Shown one piece after another: positions 9,287 through 18,136 of a stretch of DNA of 64,000 nucleotides. The stretch's first letter is position 1, and each line of letters begins with the position of its first letter. The position numbers and the translations under genes are program-made. The DNA comes from Tindallia magadiensis (GTDB taxonomy: Bacteria > Bacillota > Clostridia > Peptostreptococcales > Tindalliaceae), in contig NZ_FOQA01000003.1 in assembly GCF_900113635.1 (NCBI RefSeq), positions 172,496-236,495 of the forward strand, given 5' to 3'. The notes below the pieces were generated by a model. That model searched no databases. It was not told the origin of the DNA and saw only the letters and a program-made list of their open reading frames with translations.

Positions 9287-10282
9287 ATGAAAATACTGGT
9301 AACAGGAGGACTAGGCTATGTTGGCAGTCACACAGTGGTAGAGTTGATGAGAGAAGGCCATGAAGCAATGATAGCGGATAATCTTGTTAACGCTAAGGTG
9401 GAAGTTCTGGAGAAGATACAATGCATTACGGGGAAAGAGCCTGTTTTTTATCAGATTGATGTGACGGAGGAATCGAAACTCCAACGTCTTTTCAGCGAAC
9501 ATAAATTAGAAGGTGTTCTTCATTTTGCAGGTTTAAAGGCAGTAGGAGAATCGGTGGACCGCCCGTTGGATTACTATCAAAACAATATTTTATCGACCAT
9601 TGCATTGGCAAAGGTGTGTCTCAAGCATCGGGTAGATAAGTTTGTGTTTAGTTCTTCAGCCACGGTTTATGGAGATCAGCCTTCACCTTTGACAGAAGAT
9701 ATGGAATTAGGGAAAACAGTGAATCCTTACGGAGAAACAAAAGTAATGAGTGAAAGAATTCTGACGGATGTTTCTAAAGTGAATCCTACCTTAGCCATTG
9801 CTTCGCTAAGGTACTTTAATCCTATAGGAGCCCATGAAAGTGGATTAATTGGTGAACGGTCTGTAGGAACTCCTAATAACGTGATGCCGTTAATCAATAG
9901 AGTAGCAAAGGGTGAGCAGGAGAAGCTTAGAGTTTTTGGCGGGGATTACAACACGATCGATGGTACAGGAGTTCGTGACTATATCCATGTGGTAGATGTT
10001 GCCAAAGCCCATGTTAAGGTAATTGAAAAGATAAAAAGAGGAGTCCAGATTTATAATTTAGGTACTGGAAGAGGCACATCTGTTTTAGAACTGATACAGG
10101 CTTTTGAAAAAACAAACGGAATCTCTATCCCTTGGGAGTTTACGGAAAAAAGGGCTGGAGATATTGCTGTATCATATGCAAATGTAGATAAAGCTAAATT
10201 AGAATTAGGGTGGAAAGCGGAGCGTAGTATAGAAGATATGGTGAGAGATGCCTGGGAATTTGAATGTCAAAATCCGATTTAG
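9287..10282 (+). CDS. galE: UDP-glucose 4-epimerase (first copy)
   Basis: This SDR-family enzyme interconverts UDP-glucose and UDP-galactose (or the N-acetyl forms). It has the NAD-binding TGGLGYVGSHT at its N-terminus, the SSSATVYG serine region and the catalytic YxxxK as NPYGETK. The D-Y-I-H-V-V-D segment (GVRDYIHVVDVAKAH) is typical of GalE. The length of 331 aa is normal. I chose the ATG at 9287 because the glycine-rich loop then starts at residue 6; a GTG at 9275 is possible. It probably supplies UDP-galactose to the neighbouring polysaccharide genes. A second, divergent copy lies near 38 kb. Confidence 0.92.
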   Translation: MKILVTGGLGYVGSHTVVELMREGHEAMIADNLVNAKVEVLEKIQCITGKEPVFYQIDVTEESKLQRLFSEHKLEGVLHFAGLKAVGESVDRPLDYYQNNILSTIALAKVCLKHRVDKFVFSSSATVYGDQPSPLTEDMELGKTVNPYGETKVMSERILTDVSKVNPTLAIASLRYFNPIGAHESGLIGERSVGTPNNVMPLINRVAKGEQEKLRVFGGDYNTIDGTGVRDYIHVVDVAKAHVKVIEKIKRGVQIYNLGTGRGTSVLELIQAFEKTNGISIPWEFTEKRAGDIAVSYANVDKAKLELGWKAERSIEDMVRDAWEFECQNPI

Positions 10283-10472
10283 GGACCTGTAGAAGCTATT
10301 CCTAAAAATTGGTGACTGGCATGTGAGTTGTTTTCAGCAATATGTACCATCGGTGAATTTCATGGAAATGACAGGTAATCTGTTCGGAAAAAGCTCCAAA
10401 GAATTGCGTGAGCAGGTGATAAGGCATTTTGAATTCCAGAACTTGTCCGAGAAGGGTGGTGTGGAGAAACGT

Positions 10473-11759
10473 ATGAAAATAGGAATCATAGGTCCCTTAG
10501 ATTCTGGGCAAAAAATTGCAGAAATAATGGAAAGATACTTTGAAAAGCTAACACCTAAAATATATGATGTGAGCAGGATAGAAGAGGCTCATTTAAGGGT
10601 TCAGGACGCTGAAAAAGAATGTCAGGGACTTATTTTTACAGGTTTAGGAGTATATTCTAAAATAATAAACAAACTTGATCCTGCGCTGCCCTATACCTAT
10701 ATTCCCTTTTTGGCATCCAGTATTATGAAAGCACTGTGGGATTTACGAAAAAAATATCCGGAGTGTACGTCTTTTTCTATTGACATTGTTCGGGCTTCGG
10801 AGGTAAAAGATGCGCTTGAAGAACTGGATCTACAGGATATGGAAATGTATTTAATGGAGTATAACCATCTATATCCAGAACAAAAATATGTGGATTTTCA
10901 TGTAGAGCACCAGGAAAGAAAAAAAGTGGATGTATCCATTATCGGCTTAGGGTGGGTCTATGAACAAGTCACTCAACAGGGGTATCCGGCGATCAGGCTT
11001 TATTCCACTAAGAGTGCTATTAAAAATACCATCCATGAACTACTACATAAGATCAAAGAAGCAGAAGTAAAAGAGTCAACCATAGCGGTACAAATTTTAA
11101 GGATTTCAAGCCAGCAGGATATGTCCCAATATAAAATATTAGAAATCAGTTCCATGGTACAAAATAGCTTAGTTGGATATTTGAAAGAAATTCAAGGCAG
11201 CATTTTCAGCTTGCAATGGGATGAGTATATTATATTTTCTAATCGGGGAGCTGTTGAAGATACACAAAACCTGTTTAAGCTAAAAAACACGCTAGATTAC
11301 GTAGAGAAGAAAAATATTATCACATATGTGGGAACAGGCTTAGGACCAACCGCATATGAAAGCGAGATAAATGCCAGAAAAGCCTTAGAACTAGCTCTTA
11401 AAGAAAAAGAAAGCTGTATTTTCAAGATAGATGAAGCAAAGGTGGAAGGGCCACTATTGCTTGAAAGAGAACTTCATTATGATTTCATCATAGATCATGC
11501 AGAAATAGAAAAAATGGCAGAGTTAACGGAGTTAAACCCATTATATATAAAGAAAATTGAAGCTTTAAAGAAAAAACACTCTCAAGATACGTTTACCAGT
11601 GAAGAATTAGCGAAACATCTGAATGTAAGCATGAGAACCGCAAGTCGAATCATGAAGAAGATAATCGACAATGAGTGTGGTGAAGTAGTGGGAATCGAAT
11701 CAACCAATATTGTAGGGAGACCTAAACAAATAGTGCGAATTGATTTTGGATTAAACTAG
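10473..11759 (+). CDS. Transcriptional regulator with degenerate GGDEF-like and C-terminal winged-helix domains
   Basis: I recognise the architecture but no named family. The N-terminal half begins KIGIIGPLDSGQKIAEIM, like a receptor or response-regulator-type alpha/beta domain. The middle (about residues 200-310) ends in YVGTGLGPTAYESEINARKA, the motif seen at the end of PucR/CdaR-type GGDEF-like sensory domains and lacking any GGDEF signature. The C-terminus (about 350-428) has a helix-turn-helix (TSEELAKHLNVSMRTASRIM). The ATG at 10473 has GGAG six bases upstream; the frame is open further 5' but without support. It stands just before the DUF3100/M20 operon and probably controls it. Confidence 0.7.
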   Translation: MKIGIIGPLDSGQKIAEIMERYFEKLTPKIYDVSRIEEAHLRVQDAEKECQGLIFTGLGVYSKIINKLDPALPYTYIPFLASSIMKALWDLRKKYPECTSFSIDIVRASEVKDALEELDLQDMEMYLMEYNHLYPEQKYVDFHVEHQERKKVDVSIIGLGWVYEQVTQQGYPAIRLYSTKSAIKNTIHELLHKIKEAEVKESTIAVQILRISSQQDMSQYKILEISSMVQNSLVGYLKEIQGSIFSLQWDEYIIFSNRGAVEDTQNLFKLKNTLDYVEKKNIITYVGTGLGPTAYESEINARKALELALKEKESCIFKIDEAKVEGPLLLERELHYDFIIDHAEIEKMAELTELNPLYIKKIEALKKKHSQDTFTSEELAKHLNVSMRTASRIMKKIIDNECGEVVGIESTNIVGRPKQIVRIDFGLN

Positions 11760-11773
11760 ATAAACGAACCAGA

Positions 11774-11802
11774 AGACTTCTTAGAGTAAGGAGTCTTTTT
11801 TT
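11774..11802 (+). terminator. Intrinsic terminator of the regulator gene
   Basis: AGACTTCTTA pairs with TAAGGAGTCT across a three-base loop and runs into seven T. Confidence 0.85.
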
Positions 11803-11827
11803 GTAGGCTATGTTGCCTGTTATTTTA

Positions 11828-11856
11828 TTGACAAAATGAAAAAGGATACTTATAAT
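11828..11856 (+). promoter_or_regulatory. Consensus sigma-A promoter of the DUF3100/M20 operon
   Basis: TTGACA at 11828-11833 and TATAAT at 11851-11856 are both perfect, with a 17-base spacer. The leader to the first gene is about 125 bases, room for control by the adjacent regulator. Confidence 0.85.
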
Positions 11857-11987
11857 AAAGGCGTACGCTAATTAAAGACAACCAAAAGACGTGTCTTTAT
11901 TAGGAATTTCATCAAGATGGGGGGCCTTAACTTTTGTGAATCAATCGTAATGAAATCAACATACATAAACAGGGAGGGCAAGGTGAC

Positions 11988-12815
11988 ATGAAAGAAAAAA
12001 TAAATAGTAATTATGGTAAGTTGTTTTTCGTGGTAGCACTTATTGTTATGATGACGGAAATGATTGGCACTCTTCACGTAAAGATAGGGGTGGTGCAAAT
12101 AGCTTTTTTTCCTATGTTATATGCGGTCGTCATTGGATTACTCATCACTCCTGATTTAATAGGAAAGAAAGTAAAAGCATTGAAGACGGCTATTGGAGAC
12201 AAAGAAGTAACGATTGCTGGAGAAATAGTAGGAATATCACTGATTCTTCTAGGCATTCGATACGGAACCTTAGCAGGACCCAATATAGATCAAATCATCA
12301 GTGCTGGATGGGCCTTTGCGGCTCAGGAATTAGGACATATCGTCGCACCAATACTTGTGCTGCCAATCGCTGTTTTTCTGGGAATGAATAGGGAAGCCAT
12401 AGGAGCTGCAACCAGTATCAGCAGGGAGCCTTCTCTAGGCGTTATATTAGAAAAATATGGTACTGGCTCCTTGGAAGGAAGTGGCGTTTTAGGCACATAT
12501 TTAATAGGAACCGTGTTAGGAACCATATTCTTCGGAATATTAGGATCCGTGGCTGTGTATAGTGGTATACATCCTTATGCGTTGGGAATGGCCGCTGGAG
12601 TTGGCAGTGGAAGCATGACGACGGCAGCCGCTTCTTCTTTGGCAATGGCTGTTCCGGAAATGGCAGATACCATTTTAGCGTATGGTGCTACCAGTAATAT
12701 GCTGTCAGGAATCACCGGAGTGAATTTTTTAATCTTTGTAACATTGCCTTTTTCAAATTGGTACTATAAAAAACTCATTGCCCTTCGGGACAGAAATTAT
12801 AGCAAAGGAGTGTAA
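11988..12815 (+). CDS. DUF3100-type membrane protein, putative transporter subunit
   Basis: This 275-aa multi-helix membrane protein has about eight predicted segments. A glycine/serine-rich stretch (GMAAGVGSGSMTTAAASS) between helices looks like a substrate-binding re-entrant segment of secondary carriers. The composition and length recall DUF3100 proteins. Its stop lies two bases before the start of the next membrane gene, and an M20 amidohydrolase follows, so uptake of a peptide or acylated amino acid is plausible. AGGGAGGGCAAGGTGAC precedes the ATG. The function is not known to me. Confidence 0.65.
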   Translation: MKEKINSNYGKLFFVVALIVMMTEMIGTLHVKIGVVQIAFFPMLYAVVIGLLITPDLIGKKVKALKTAIGDKEVTIAGEIVGISLILLGIRYGTLAGPNIDQIISAGWAFAAQELGHIVAPILVLPIAVFLGMNREAIGAATSISREPSLGVILEKYGTGSLEGSGVLGTYLIGTVLGTIFFGILGSVAVYSGIHPYALGMAAGVGSGSMTTAAASSLAMAVPEMADTILAYGATSNMLSGITGVNFLIFVTLPFSNWYYKKLIALRDRNYSKGV

Positions 12816-12817
12816 TC

Positions 12818-13285
12818 ATGGGAAATTTTAGTATTGAAAAGACAGGCTATCAATTCTTCACCATGCTTTTATTAGGGTTAATGATTTTAACAGGACAAAA
12901 AATAGGTTTGGGAACATCTATCTTTGTGGCATTTCCAGGCATGATGATGCTGATTGTGGCCGCTTTAAGTGCAATGATGATAAAAGATATATTCCCTAAA
13001 TCCATTTTCCCTGCTTTTGGGTGGGCTACTATATTGGGCTTTGTGTTAAGTATGCCCTATAGCCCTACATCTGAAGTATTTCTAAGAAATGTTGAAAATA
13101 TAAATTTTATGGCGTTAACCACTCCTATCTTAGCTTTTGCAGGGATTTCTGTAGGAAATAAGGTGAATGAACTGAAGAAGATGTCGTGGAAATTGGTAGT
13201 GGTGGCGTTAATCACCTTTACAGCGATTTACTTTACCTGTGCTTCTATTGCTCAATTTGTTTTACAATTACAAGGAAGAATTTAA
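12818..13285 (+). CDS. Small membrane protein, putative second half of the DUF3100 transporter
   Basis: This 155-aa protein has about five hydrophobic helices, starting two bases after the DUF3100 gene. A segment with NKVNELKKMSWKLVVVALI resembles the DFNQLKKQWRTVVISVG region in the N-terminal half of the permease near 18.5 kb. This suggests that the two small proteins are the two halves of one carrier fold, here encoded separately and probably working as a complex. That is my inference from alignment by eye. Confidence 0.6.
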   Translation: MGNFSIEKTGYQFFTMLLLGLMILTGQKIGLGTSIFVAFPGMMMLIVAALSAMMIKDIFPKSIFPAFGWATILGFVLSMPYSPTSEVFLRNVENINFMALTTPILAFAGISVGNKVNELKKMSWKLVVVALITFTAIYFTCASIAQFVLQLQGRI

Positions 13286-13376
13286 CAAAGGATAACCAGT
13301 GTTAATCAGCACTAAACAGTATTAAACAATGCCCAGAGGAGATTGTATAAGGAGAATAAATAGGGAGGAAAACAAC

Positions 13377-14699
13377 ATGGATCTTAATGGATTAAAAGCC
13401 AAAGTGATTAAAGCAATTGATGATCATAGAGAAGAAATCATAAACGCCGGAAAGAAAGTTTATGAAACTCCAGAGTTTGGATATAAGGAGTTTAAGTCAA
13501 CAGAAACCACCGCCGCCTTTTTAGAAAGCTTGAATTTAGATGTAGAGAGGAATATTGCCGTTACGGGATGTAAAGCTACCATTAAAGGTGGAAAATCAGG
13601 TCCGACAGTAGCGATTTTAGGAGAATTAGATGCTATCTCCTGTGCCAATCATGAAGATGCCGTTGAAACTGGTGCCGTGCATGCTTGTGGGCATCATATA
13701 CAAATCGCAGGAATGCTGGGAGCTGTTTTAGGTTTAGTAAAAAGCGGCGTATCCTCGGAGCTGGCAGGAACTATTTCTGTAATGGCTACACCGGCCGAGG
13801 AATTCGTAGAGTTGGAATATAGAAATCAACTGAGAGAAGAAGGCAAACTTACCTACTTTGGCGGGAAACAAGAGCTTGTTAAAAAGGGATATTTTGACGA
13901 TGTGGATATAGCGATGATGTTTCATGCCTTAGATATGAAGGATAAAGACGTATTAGTAGGTCCTGTAAGTAACGGTTTTATTGGCAAAAAGGTGCAATTT
14001 ATTGGAGAAGAATCTCATGCTGGATCTGCTCCGGAAGAGGGAATTAACGCATTAAATGCGGCTATGTTAGGGATCAATAATATTCACGCTCAAAGAGAAA
14101 CCTTTAAGGATTTAGATAGAGTAAGGGTACATCCTATTATTACTAAGGGTGGAGATATAGTGAACTCTGTTCCAGCAGACGTGCAAATGGAGTCGTATGT
14201 GCGAGCAAGAACAATAGCTGGAATGCTAGATGCGAATACTAAAGTAGACAGAGCTTTAAAAGCAGGAGCCATGGCTGTTGGGGCAAAGGTAGAGATCACT
14301 AGCATTCCGGGATATCTTCCTATATTGAAGCATGAAAGCTTAGATGAAATCCTTAGAGAAAATTTATTTTCCTTAGGAATAAAAGAAACAAATATTATTG
14401 AAGGGGGAGATTTTACGGGTTCCTTCGATTTTGGGGATATCTCCCATTTAATGCCAAGCATTCATCCAATGTTTGGTGGAGTAGAAGGCAGCCTTCATAC
14501 ACGGGAATTTAAGACTACTGATGAAGAAGTAGCTTATATACTGCCGGCTAAGGCGATGGCCTTGACCATAATCGATTTACTGTACGATAATGCCTCTAAT
14601 GCAAAAGAGATACTAGACAATTTCGAACCTGTAATGACAAAAAAAGAATATTTAAGCTTTATGGAAAGCGTAGATAAAGTAGAAAAGTTTGAAGGATAA
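13377..14699 (+). CDS. M20-family amidohydrolase (AbgB/N-acyl-amino-acid hydrolase-like)
   Basis: This is a cytoplasmic zinc amidohydrolase of 440 aa that cleaves an amide-linked amino acid or dipeptide. The metal site is visible: GELDAIS, then HACGHHIQ near residues 102-109, and TPAEE near 140. The lid-domain motif with SHAGSAPEEGINAL is typical of the M20D group. The ATG at 13377 follows AGGGAGGAA. Encoded right after a two-gene transporter, it probably hydrolyses the imported compound. Members of this group cleave N-acetyl amino acids, aminobenzoyl-glutamate or indole conjugates; the substrate is not evident. Confidence 0.85.
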   Translation: MDLNGLKAKVIKAIDDHREEIINAGKKVYETPEFGYKEFKSTETTAAFLESLNLDVERNIAVTGCKATIKGGKSGPTVAILGELDAISCANHEDAVETGAVHACGHHIQIAGMLGAVLGLVKSGVSSELAGTISVMATPAEEFVELEYRNQLREEGKLTYFGGKQELVKKGYFDDVDIAMMFHALDMKDKDVLVGPVSNGFIGKKVQFIGEESHAGSAPEEGINALNAAMLGINNIHAQRETFKDLDRVRVHPIITKGGDIVNSVPADVQMESYVRARTIAGMLDANTKVDRALKAGAMAVGAKVEITSIPGYLPILKHESLDEILRENLFSLGIKETNIIEGGDFTGSFDFGDISHLMPSIHPMFGGVEGSLHTREFKTTDEEVAYILPAKAMALTIIDLLYDNASNAKEILDNFEPVMTKKEYLSFMESVDKVEKFEG

Positions 14700-14732
14700 G
14701 CCTTAACAGATAGCAGATAGCAGATAGAAGGC

Positions 14733-14780
14733 AGCAGGGTGGCAGGAAGTTTATTTAATTTCTAGACTCCCTGCTATTGC
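14733..14780. terminator. Weak convergent terminator candidate between M20 and MerR genes
   Basis: AGCAGGG and CCCTGCT can pair across a long loop, next to T-rich DNA. The preceding DNA has short AGATAGC repeats. Support is modest. Confidence 0.3.
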
Positions 14781-14795
14781 TTTGGCAAGAAACGA

Positions 14796-15629
14796 CTAAC
14801 CGGTTTCGGAAATAGGCAGTTGAAGCCGGATAAACATATTTCTTTTTTGATCCGCCAATGGGGACCATTCGTAGATTACCTCACAAATATAGTCACCAGA
14901 AATCTGGTAACCAAGAGTTGCTATTTTTTCTCGGAAGGTTTTTAATGTACACAGCTCTTTATCAAAAGCGTCACAATAGGTAACTGCATAATTTCCGGCA
15001 GGTAAGCTGTAATTGCTCATTGTCTTTAGTCTTTCGGGAATGATGATAAACATGAGGTCTGAATAAAAGATACCGTTAACAAAGTTCTCTTTATTTAATA
15101 TAGAACCAATGCAACTAAACAAAAAAGGGTAGCGTTCTTCCTGCAAATGTTTTTTAAATAGACGCAAATGGTATTCATAGGACTCGATTTCCATCTGGTA
15201 AATATTTTGCTGTACGTTGAAGGTGTAGCAATAACGTTGAGGGAAGTTAACGATTTCAATACCGTGTCTCTCTTTGGAAGCTTGATATACGTGGTTGGCT
15301 TGTTTTAAATGATTAATTAGGTTCAAACGGTGTTCGATCGCTTTGGATTCAAGTTTTAGTTCTTCTTCCTTCTGAAGGATGGAATCTTCAAAAGTTGCAT
15401 AACAATCTAATTGCAACAGTGTATGAATTTCAGTAAGCGTGTATTGCAAGGTTTTTAAGAACTGAATATGATCTAAGCGAACGGACTGTTCGATATGATA
15501 ATAACGGTATCCTGTTAGTGGATCTTTGAATGCAGGCTCTAATAATCCTTTCATTTCATAATACCTTAAAGTCTGAATGGAGATACCGTTTAGTTGAGCC
15601 ATGTCACCAATTTTTATATAAGTAGACAT
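14796..15629 (-). CDS. MerR-family transcriptional regulator
   Basis: This 277-aa regulator has an N-terminal MerR winged helix (YIKIGDMAQLNGISIQTLRYY, then KDPLTGYRYY), a coiled coil (about residues 85-115) and a C-terminal ~150-residue effector-binding domain as in BmrR/BltR. No cysteine metal cluster of the MerR/CueR type is visible, so an organic effector is likely. The ATG at 15629 lies ten bases from AGGAGG; a TTG at 15635 is too close. It is transcribed away from a dehydrogenase gene, and the intergenic region holds a typical MerR-type promoter. Confidence 0.88.
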   Translation of the reverse strand: MSTYIKIGDMAQLNGISIQTLRYYEMKGLLEPAFKDPLTGYRYYHIEQSVRLDHIQFLKTLQYTLTEIHTLLQLDCYATFEDSILQKEEELKLESKAIEHRLNLINHLKQANHVYQASKERHGIEIVNFPQRYCYTFNVQQNIYQMEIESYEYHLRLFKKHLQEERYPFLFSCIGSILNKENFVNGIFYSDLMFIIIPERLKTMSNYSLPAGNYAVTYCDAFDKELCTLKTFREKIATLGYQISGDYICEVIYEWSPLADQKRNMFIRLQLPISETG

Positions 15630-15644
15630 TTTCAAAAAACCTCC

Positions 15645-15675
15645 TTGACTCTATAGTTACTATAGATATTATACT
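15645..15675 (+). promoter_or_regulatory. MerR-type promoter/operator with 19-bp spacer
   Basis: TTGACT at 15645-15650 and TATACT at 15670-15675 are separated by 19 bases, the overlong spacer that MerR proteins untwist to activate transcription. The spacer holds the near-perfect palindrome CTATAGTTACTATAG (15651-15665). A TATAAT reading on the other strand (15673-15668) may be the regulator's own promoter. Confidence 0.85.
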
Positions 15676-15717
15676 ATGATTGTTAAGAAAAACACAAAGA
15701 GGAAAGGAGCGAAAAAA

Positions 15718-16764
15718 ATGCATAAAGAAAAGGTGAGAGTGGTACAATATGGATGCGGAAAAATGGCTGAAGTAATTGTAAAGTACTTGTACGATCATGG
15801 AGCGGAAGTGGTTGGGGCAATTGACAGCAATCCGAATTTGGTTGGGAAAGACCTAGGGGACTTTGCTGGAATGGGATTTAAGACGGGTATTAAAATTTCA
15901 GATGATCCTGATCACGTATTTTCCTCCTGTGATGCCGATATTGCAATTGTAGCGGTGTTTAGCTACATGGAGGAAATGGATGCTATTTTTGAAACCTGTG
16001 CCTCACATGGTGTGAATATTATAACAACCTGTGAGGAGGCGATTTACCCATGGAATACGTCACCTGACTATACTAACCGGTTAGATCGGTTAGCAAAAGA
16101 AAAAAAGATCACCATCACTGGGAGTGGCATGCAAGATATTTTTTGGAATAATCTTTTGTTTACAGTAGCAGGTGGAGTTAACAGGATTAATAAGATTGAA
16201 GGTGCAGCTAGCTATAACGTGGAAGACTATGGTTTAGCCTTAGCTCGTGCTCATGGTGTGGGATATGATTTGGATAAATTTGATCGAGAAATTGCACAGG
16301 CGGAAAGTTTACCTTCCTATATTTGGAATTCAGGTGAAGCGATCTGTTCAAAATTCAATTGGACAATTAAGTCTATTTCTCAAAAGAGTGTACCCGTAAC
16401 GCTCGAGGAGGATATATATTCTGAAACTCTAGGTGAAACAATTCCTGCGGGAGATGCGATTGGTATGTCGGCTGTTGTCTCTATTGAGACCCACCAAGGT
16501 ATATTTTTGGAACTCCAATGCATCGGAAAGGTTTATCGGGAAAATGACGGAGATATGTGCGATTGGAAGATATCAGGTGAACCTGACGTGGTTTTCCATG
16601 TTGAAAAACCAGATACGGTTGCCCACACCTGTGCCACTATCGTTAATCGTATTCCTACCGTAATGGAAGCAGAATCTGGATTTTATACAGCTGAAAAAAT
16701 TGAACAGCTACAGTATTTAACATACCCGATGCATATGTATCTAAAAAACAAAATGAATGGTTAA
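15718..16764 (+). CDS. Rossmann-fold dehydrogenase related to 2,4-diaminopentanoate dehydrogenase / DapB
   Basis: This 348-aa NAD(P)-dependent enzyme has the N-terminal fingerprint [17 protein letters not shown] and a [12 protein letters not shown] adenosine-binding region. [11 protein letters not shown] segment and [12 protein letters not shown] follow, an arrangement like Ord (2,4-diaminopentanoate dehydrogenase of ornithine fermentation) and dihydrodipicolinate reductase. The MerR-type promoter places the transcription start near 15682, so the ATG at 15718 (GGAG upstream) is the start; an ATG at 15676 overlaps the -10 region. Ornithine-pathway partners (oraSE, ortAB) are absent, so the real substrate may differ. 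Confidence 0.72.
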   Translation: MHKEKVRVVQYGCGKMAEVIVKYLYDHGAEVVGAIDSNPNLVGKDLGDFAGMGFKTGIKISDDPDHVFSSCDADIAIVAVFSYMEEMDAIFETCASHGVNIITTCEEAIYPWNTSPDYTNRLDRLAKEKKITITGSGMQDIFWNNLLFTVAGGVNRINKIEGAASYNVEDYGLALARAHGVGYDLDKFDREIAQAESLPSYIWNSGEAICSKFNWTIKSISQKSVPVTLEEDIYSETLGETIPAGDAIGMSAVVSIETHQGIFLELQCIGKVYRENDGDMCDWKISGEPDVVFHVEKPDTVAHTCATIVNRIPTVMEAESGFYTAEKIEQLQYLTYPMHMYLKNKMNG

Positions 16765-16806
16765 AGCATTTTATGATTGGTTTCGTCTTAACAACATATA
16801 AACATA

Positions 16807-16890
16807 AGAAAAAAGCTCTGGTCACGGAACTGGAGCTTTTTTCAATATTTTAATACTAGAAATGTATTGGCAAAACTGGAAACGGAACAG
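16807..16890 (+). repeat. 84-bp direct repeat, copy 1 (contains a terminator)
   Basis: This 84-base segment recurs at 18137-18220 with three differences. It begins with a bidirectional terminator hairpin (AAAAAAGCTC paired with GAGCTTTTTT) that ends the dehydrogenase transcript. The two copies flank the Rpn nuclease gene. Confidence 0.93.
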
Positions 16891-16987
16891 TCTTAAATTC
16901 AAAAAACACGAAAATAGATTTGTTGTAATGCTTTGTATATCACAATAAAATTCACCACATGACGACATAGATGTTGCTAAGCATTTA

Positions 16988-16996
16988 TGGTATACT
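16988..16996 (+). promoter_or_regulatory. Extended -10 promoter (TGG-TATACT) of the Rpn gene
   Basis: TATACT at 16991-16996 is preceded by TG at 16988-16989. There is no convincing -35. It lies just upstream of the nuclease gene. Confidence 0.45.
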
Positions 16997-17053
16997 TAAA
17001 TCAAGTTAAAGACTAAAGTAATGGCATCACATCAGAAAGTGCAGGTGACAGTG

Positions 17054-18094
17054 TTGAGCATCCAAAATGCACATGATAAATTTTTTAAGGAAACTTTCTC
17101 GGACTTGGAAGTAGCTCGGGATTTTATCCAACACTACTTACCGGAAAGCGTTTCAGAAATCATAGATGTGGAAACCCTAGAAGCACAAAAGGACAGCTTC
17201 ATTAACCAGGAACTGCAGGAAACTTTTACCGATATGTTGTATCGGGTTAAAATCAACGGAAAAACCGGATACCTTTATTTCTTATTTGAACATAAGAGCT
17301 ATCCCAGCCATAAAATTGCCTTTCAGCTGTTAAAATACATGAGTGAAATCTGGGATAAATATAGCACTCATGAGAAAAAGGAAGCACTACCCATCATCAT
17401 CCCACTGGTAATCTACCATGGCCAGGGAAATTGGCATACCAGCACCCGGTTAAGCCAAATGATATCCGGGTATGAACAACTACCAGAAACCATGAAAGAG
17501 TATATACCAGACTATCAGTACCTGTTATACGATCTGTCCCAATATGAAGACAAAGCTATTAAAGGCGGTGCGCGGCTCAAAATCCTGATGACCATTTTTC
17601 GGGATATCTTTACTAAAGATCCAAACCGGCTTCGAGAGTCCGTTCTAAAAGCCGCCGCCTATCTAAGAGAATTGGAAAATAAAGAAACAGGGATAGAATA
17701 CCTGGAAACCTATATGCGGTATGTATTTAGTGCCGCCCATCAGATGACAAAAGCCGATCTGAAAAAGATATTGAATGAAATGACCAAGAAATACCCTGAA
17801 GGGAGAGAAGTAGCCATGACACTGGCAGATATCCTTCGAAAAGAAGGCTTAGAAGAAGGCATGAAAAAAGGGCACATGGAAGGTCGCATGGAAGGTCGCA
17901 TGGAAGGTCGCATGGAAGGAGAAACGCAAGCATTAGTAAAAACAGCACTTCGTCTGTTAACGAAGAAATTTGGACCTTTATCAGAATCGGTTCGAAAAAA
18001 AATACAGGAATTGGATGCAGCAACACTAGAAGTGATTATTGACCAAGTGCTGGACTGTCAAAGTTTGGATGATGTGAAAAAATATTTGATGTAG
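17054..18094 (+). CDS. Rpn/YhgA-like recombination-promoting nuclease (PD-(D/E)XK, 'Transposase_31')
   Basis: The N-terminus SIQNAHDKFFKETFSDLEVA and the YLYFLFEHKSYPS stretch (about residues 78-90, holding the catalytic E-x-K) are diagnostic of the Rpn family. These are DNA nucleases that stimulate RecA-independent recombination. The C-terminal region contains a run of MEGR units coded by a 12-bp tandem repeat. I prefer TTG 17054, five bases after AGGTGA, because the family starts at this point; ATG 17021 is the longer option. The gene is bracketed by an 84-bp direct repeat and interrupts an otherwise metabolic cluster, so it is probably acquired. Confidence 0.85.
   Translation: MSIQNAHDKFFKETFSDLEVARDFIQHYLPESVSEIIDVETLEAQKDSFINQELQETFTDMLYRVKINGKTGYLYFLFEHKSYPSHKIAFQLLKYMSEIWDKYSTHEKKEALPIIIPLVIYHGQGNWHTSTRLSQMISGYEQLPETMKEYIPDYQYLLYDLSQYEDKAIKGGARLKILMTIFRDIFTKDPNRLRESVLKAAAYLRELENKETGIEYLETYMRYVFSAAHQMTKADLKKILNEMTKKYPEGREVAMTLADILRKEGLEEGMKKGHMEGRMEGRMEGRMEGETQALVKTALRLLTKKFGPLSESVRKKIQELDAATLEVIIDQVLDCQSLDDVKKYLM
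17875..17919 (+). repeat. 12-bp tandem repeat coding for MEGR units
   Basis: CATGGAAGGTCG occurs three times in a row (17875-17910), followed by a partial fourth copy. It lies in frame in the Rpn gene; copy-number change by slippage would keep the frame. Confidence 0.95.
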
Positions 18095-18101
18095 TTAACA
18101 A

Positions 18102-18128
18102 AAAAACCGCAAAGATCATGCGGTTTTT
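18102..18128 (+). terminator. Intrinsic terminator of the Rpn gene
   Basis: AAAAACCGCA and TGCGGTTTTT form a perfect ten-pair stem with a seven-base loop. Confidence 0.88.
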
Positions 18129-18136
18129 ATTATAGG

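Noticed and set aside
10323-10472. N-terminal extension of the GGDEF-like/HTH regulator
   Set aside because: It lacks a ribosome-binding site and conserved character; ATG 10473 has GGAG at good spacing and begins an ordinary alpha/beta domain.
14090-14461. 123-codon minus-strand frame inside the M20 gene
   Set aside because: It is antisense to conserved M20 motifs and has no start signals.
15676-15717. Earlier ATG of the MerR-controlled dehydrogenase
   Set aside because: It immediately follows the -10 box and would lie upstream of the transcription start.
17875-17919. CRISPR-like repeats
   Set aside because: Units are 12 bp, directly tandem without spacers, and in frame in a coding gene.
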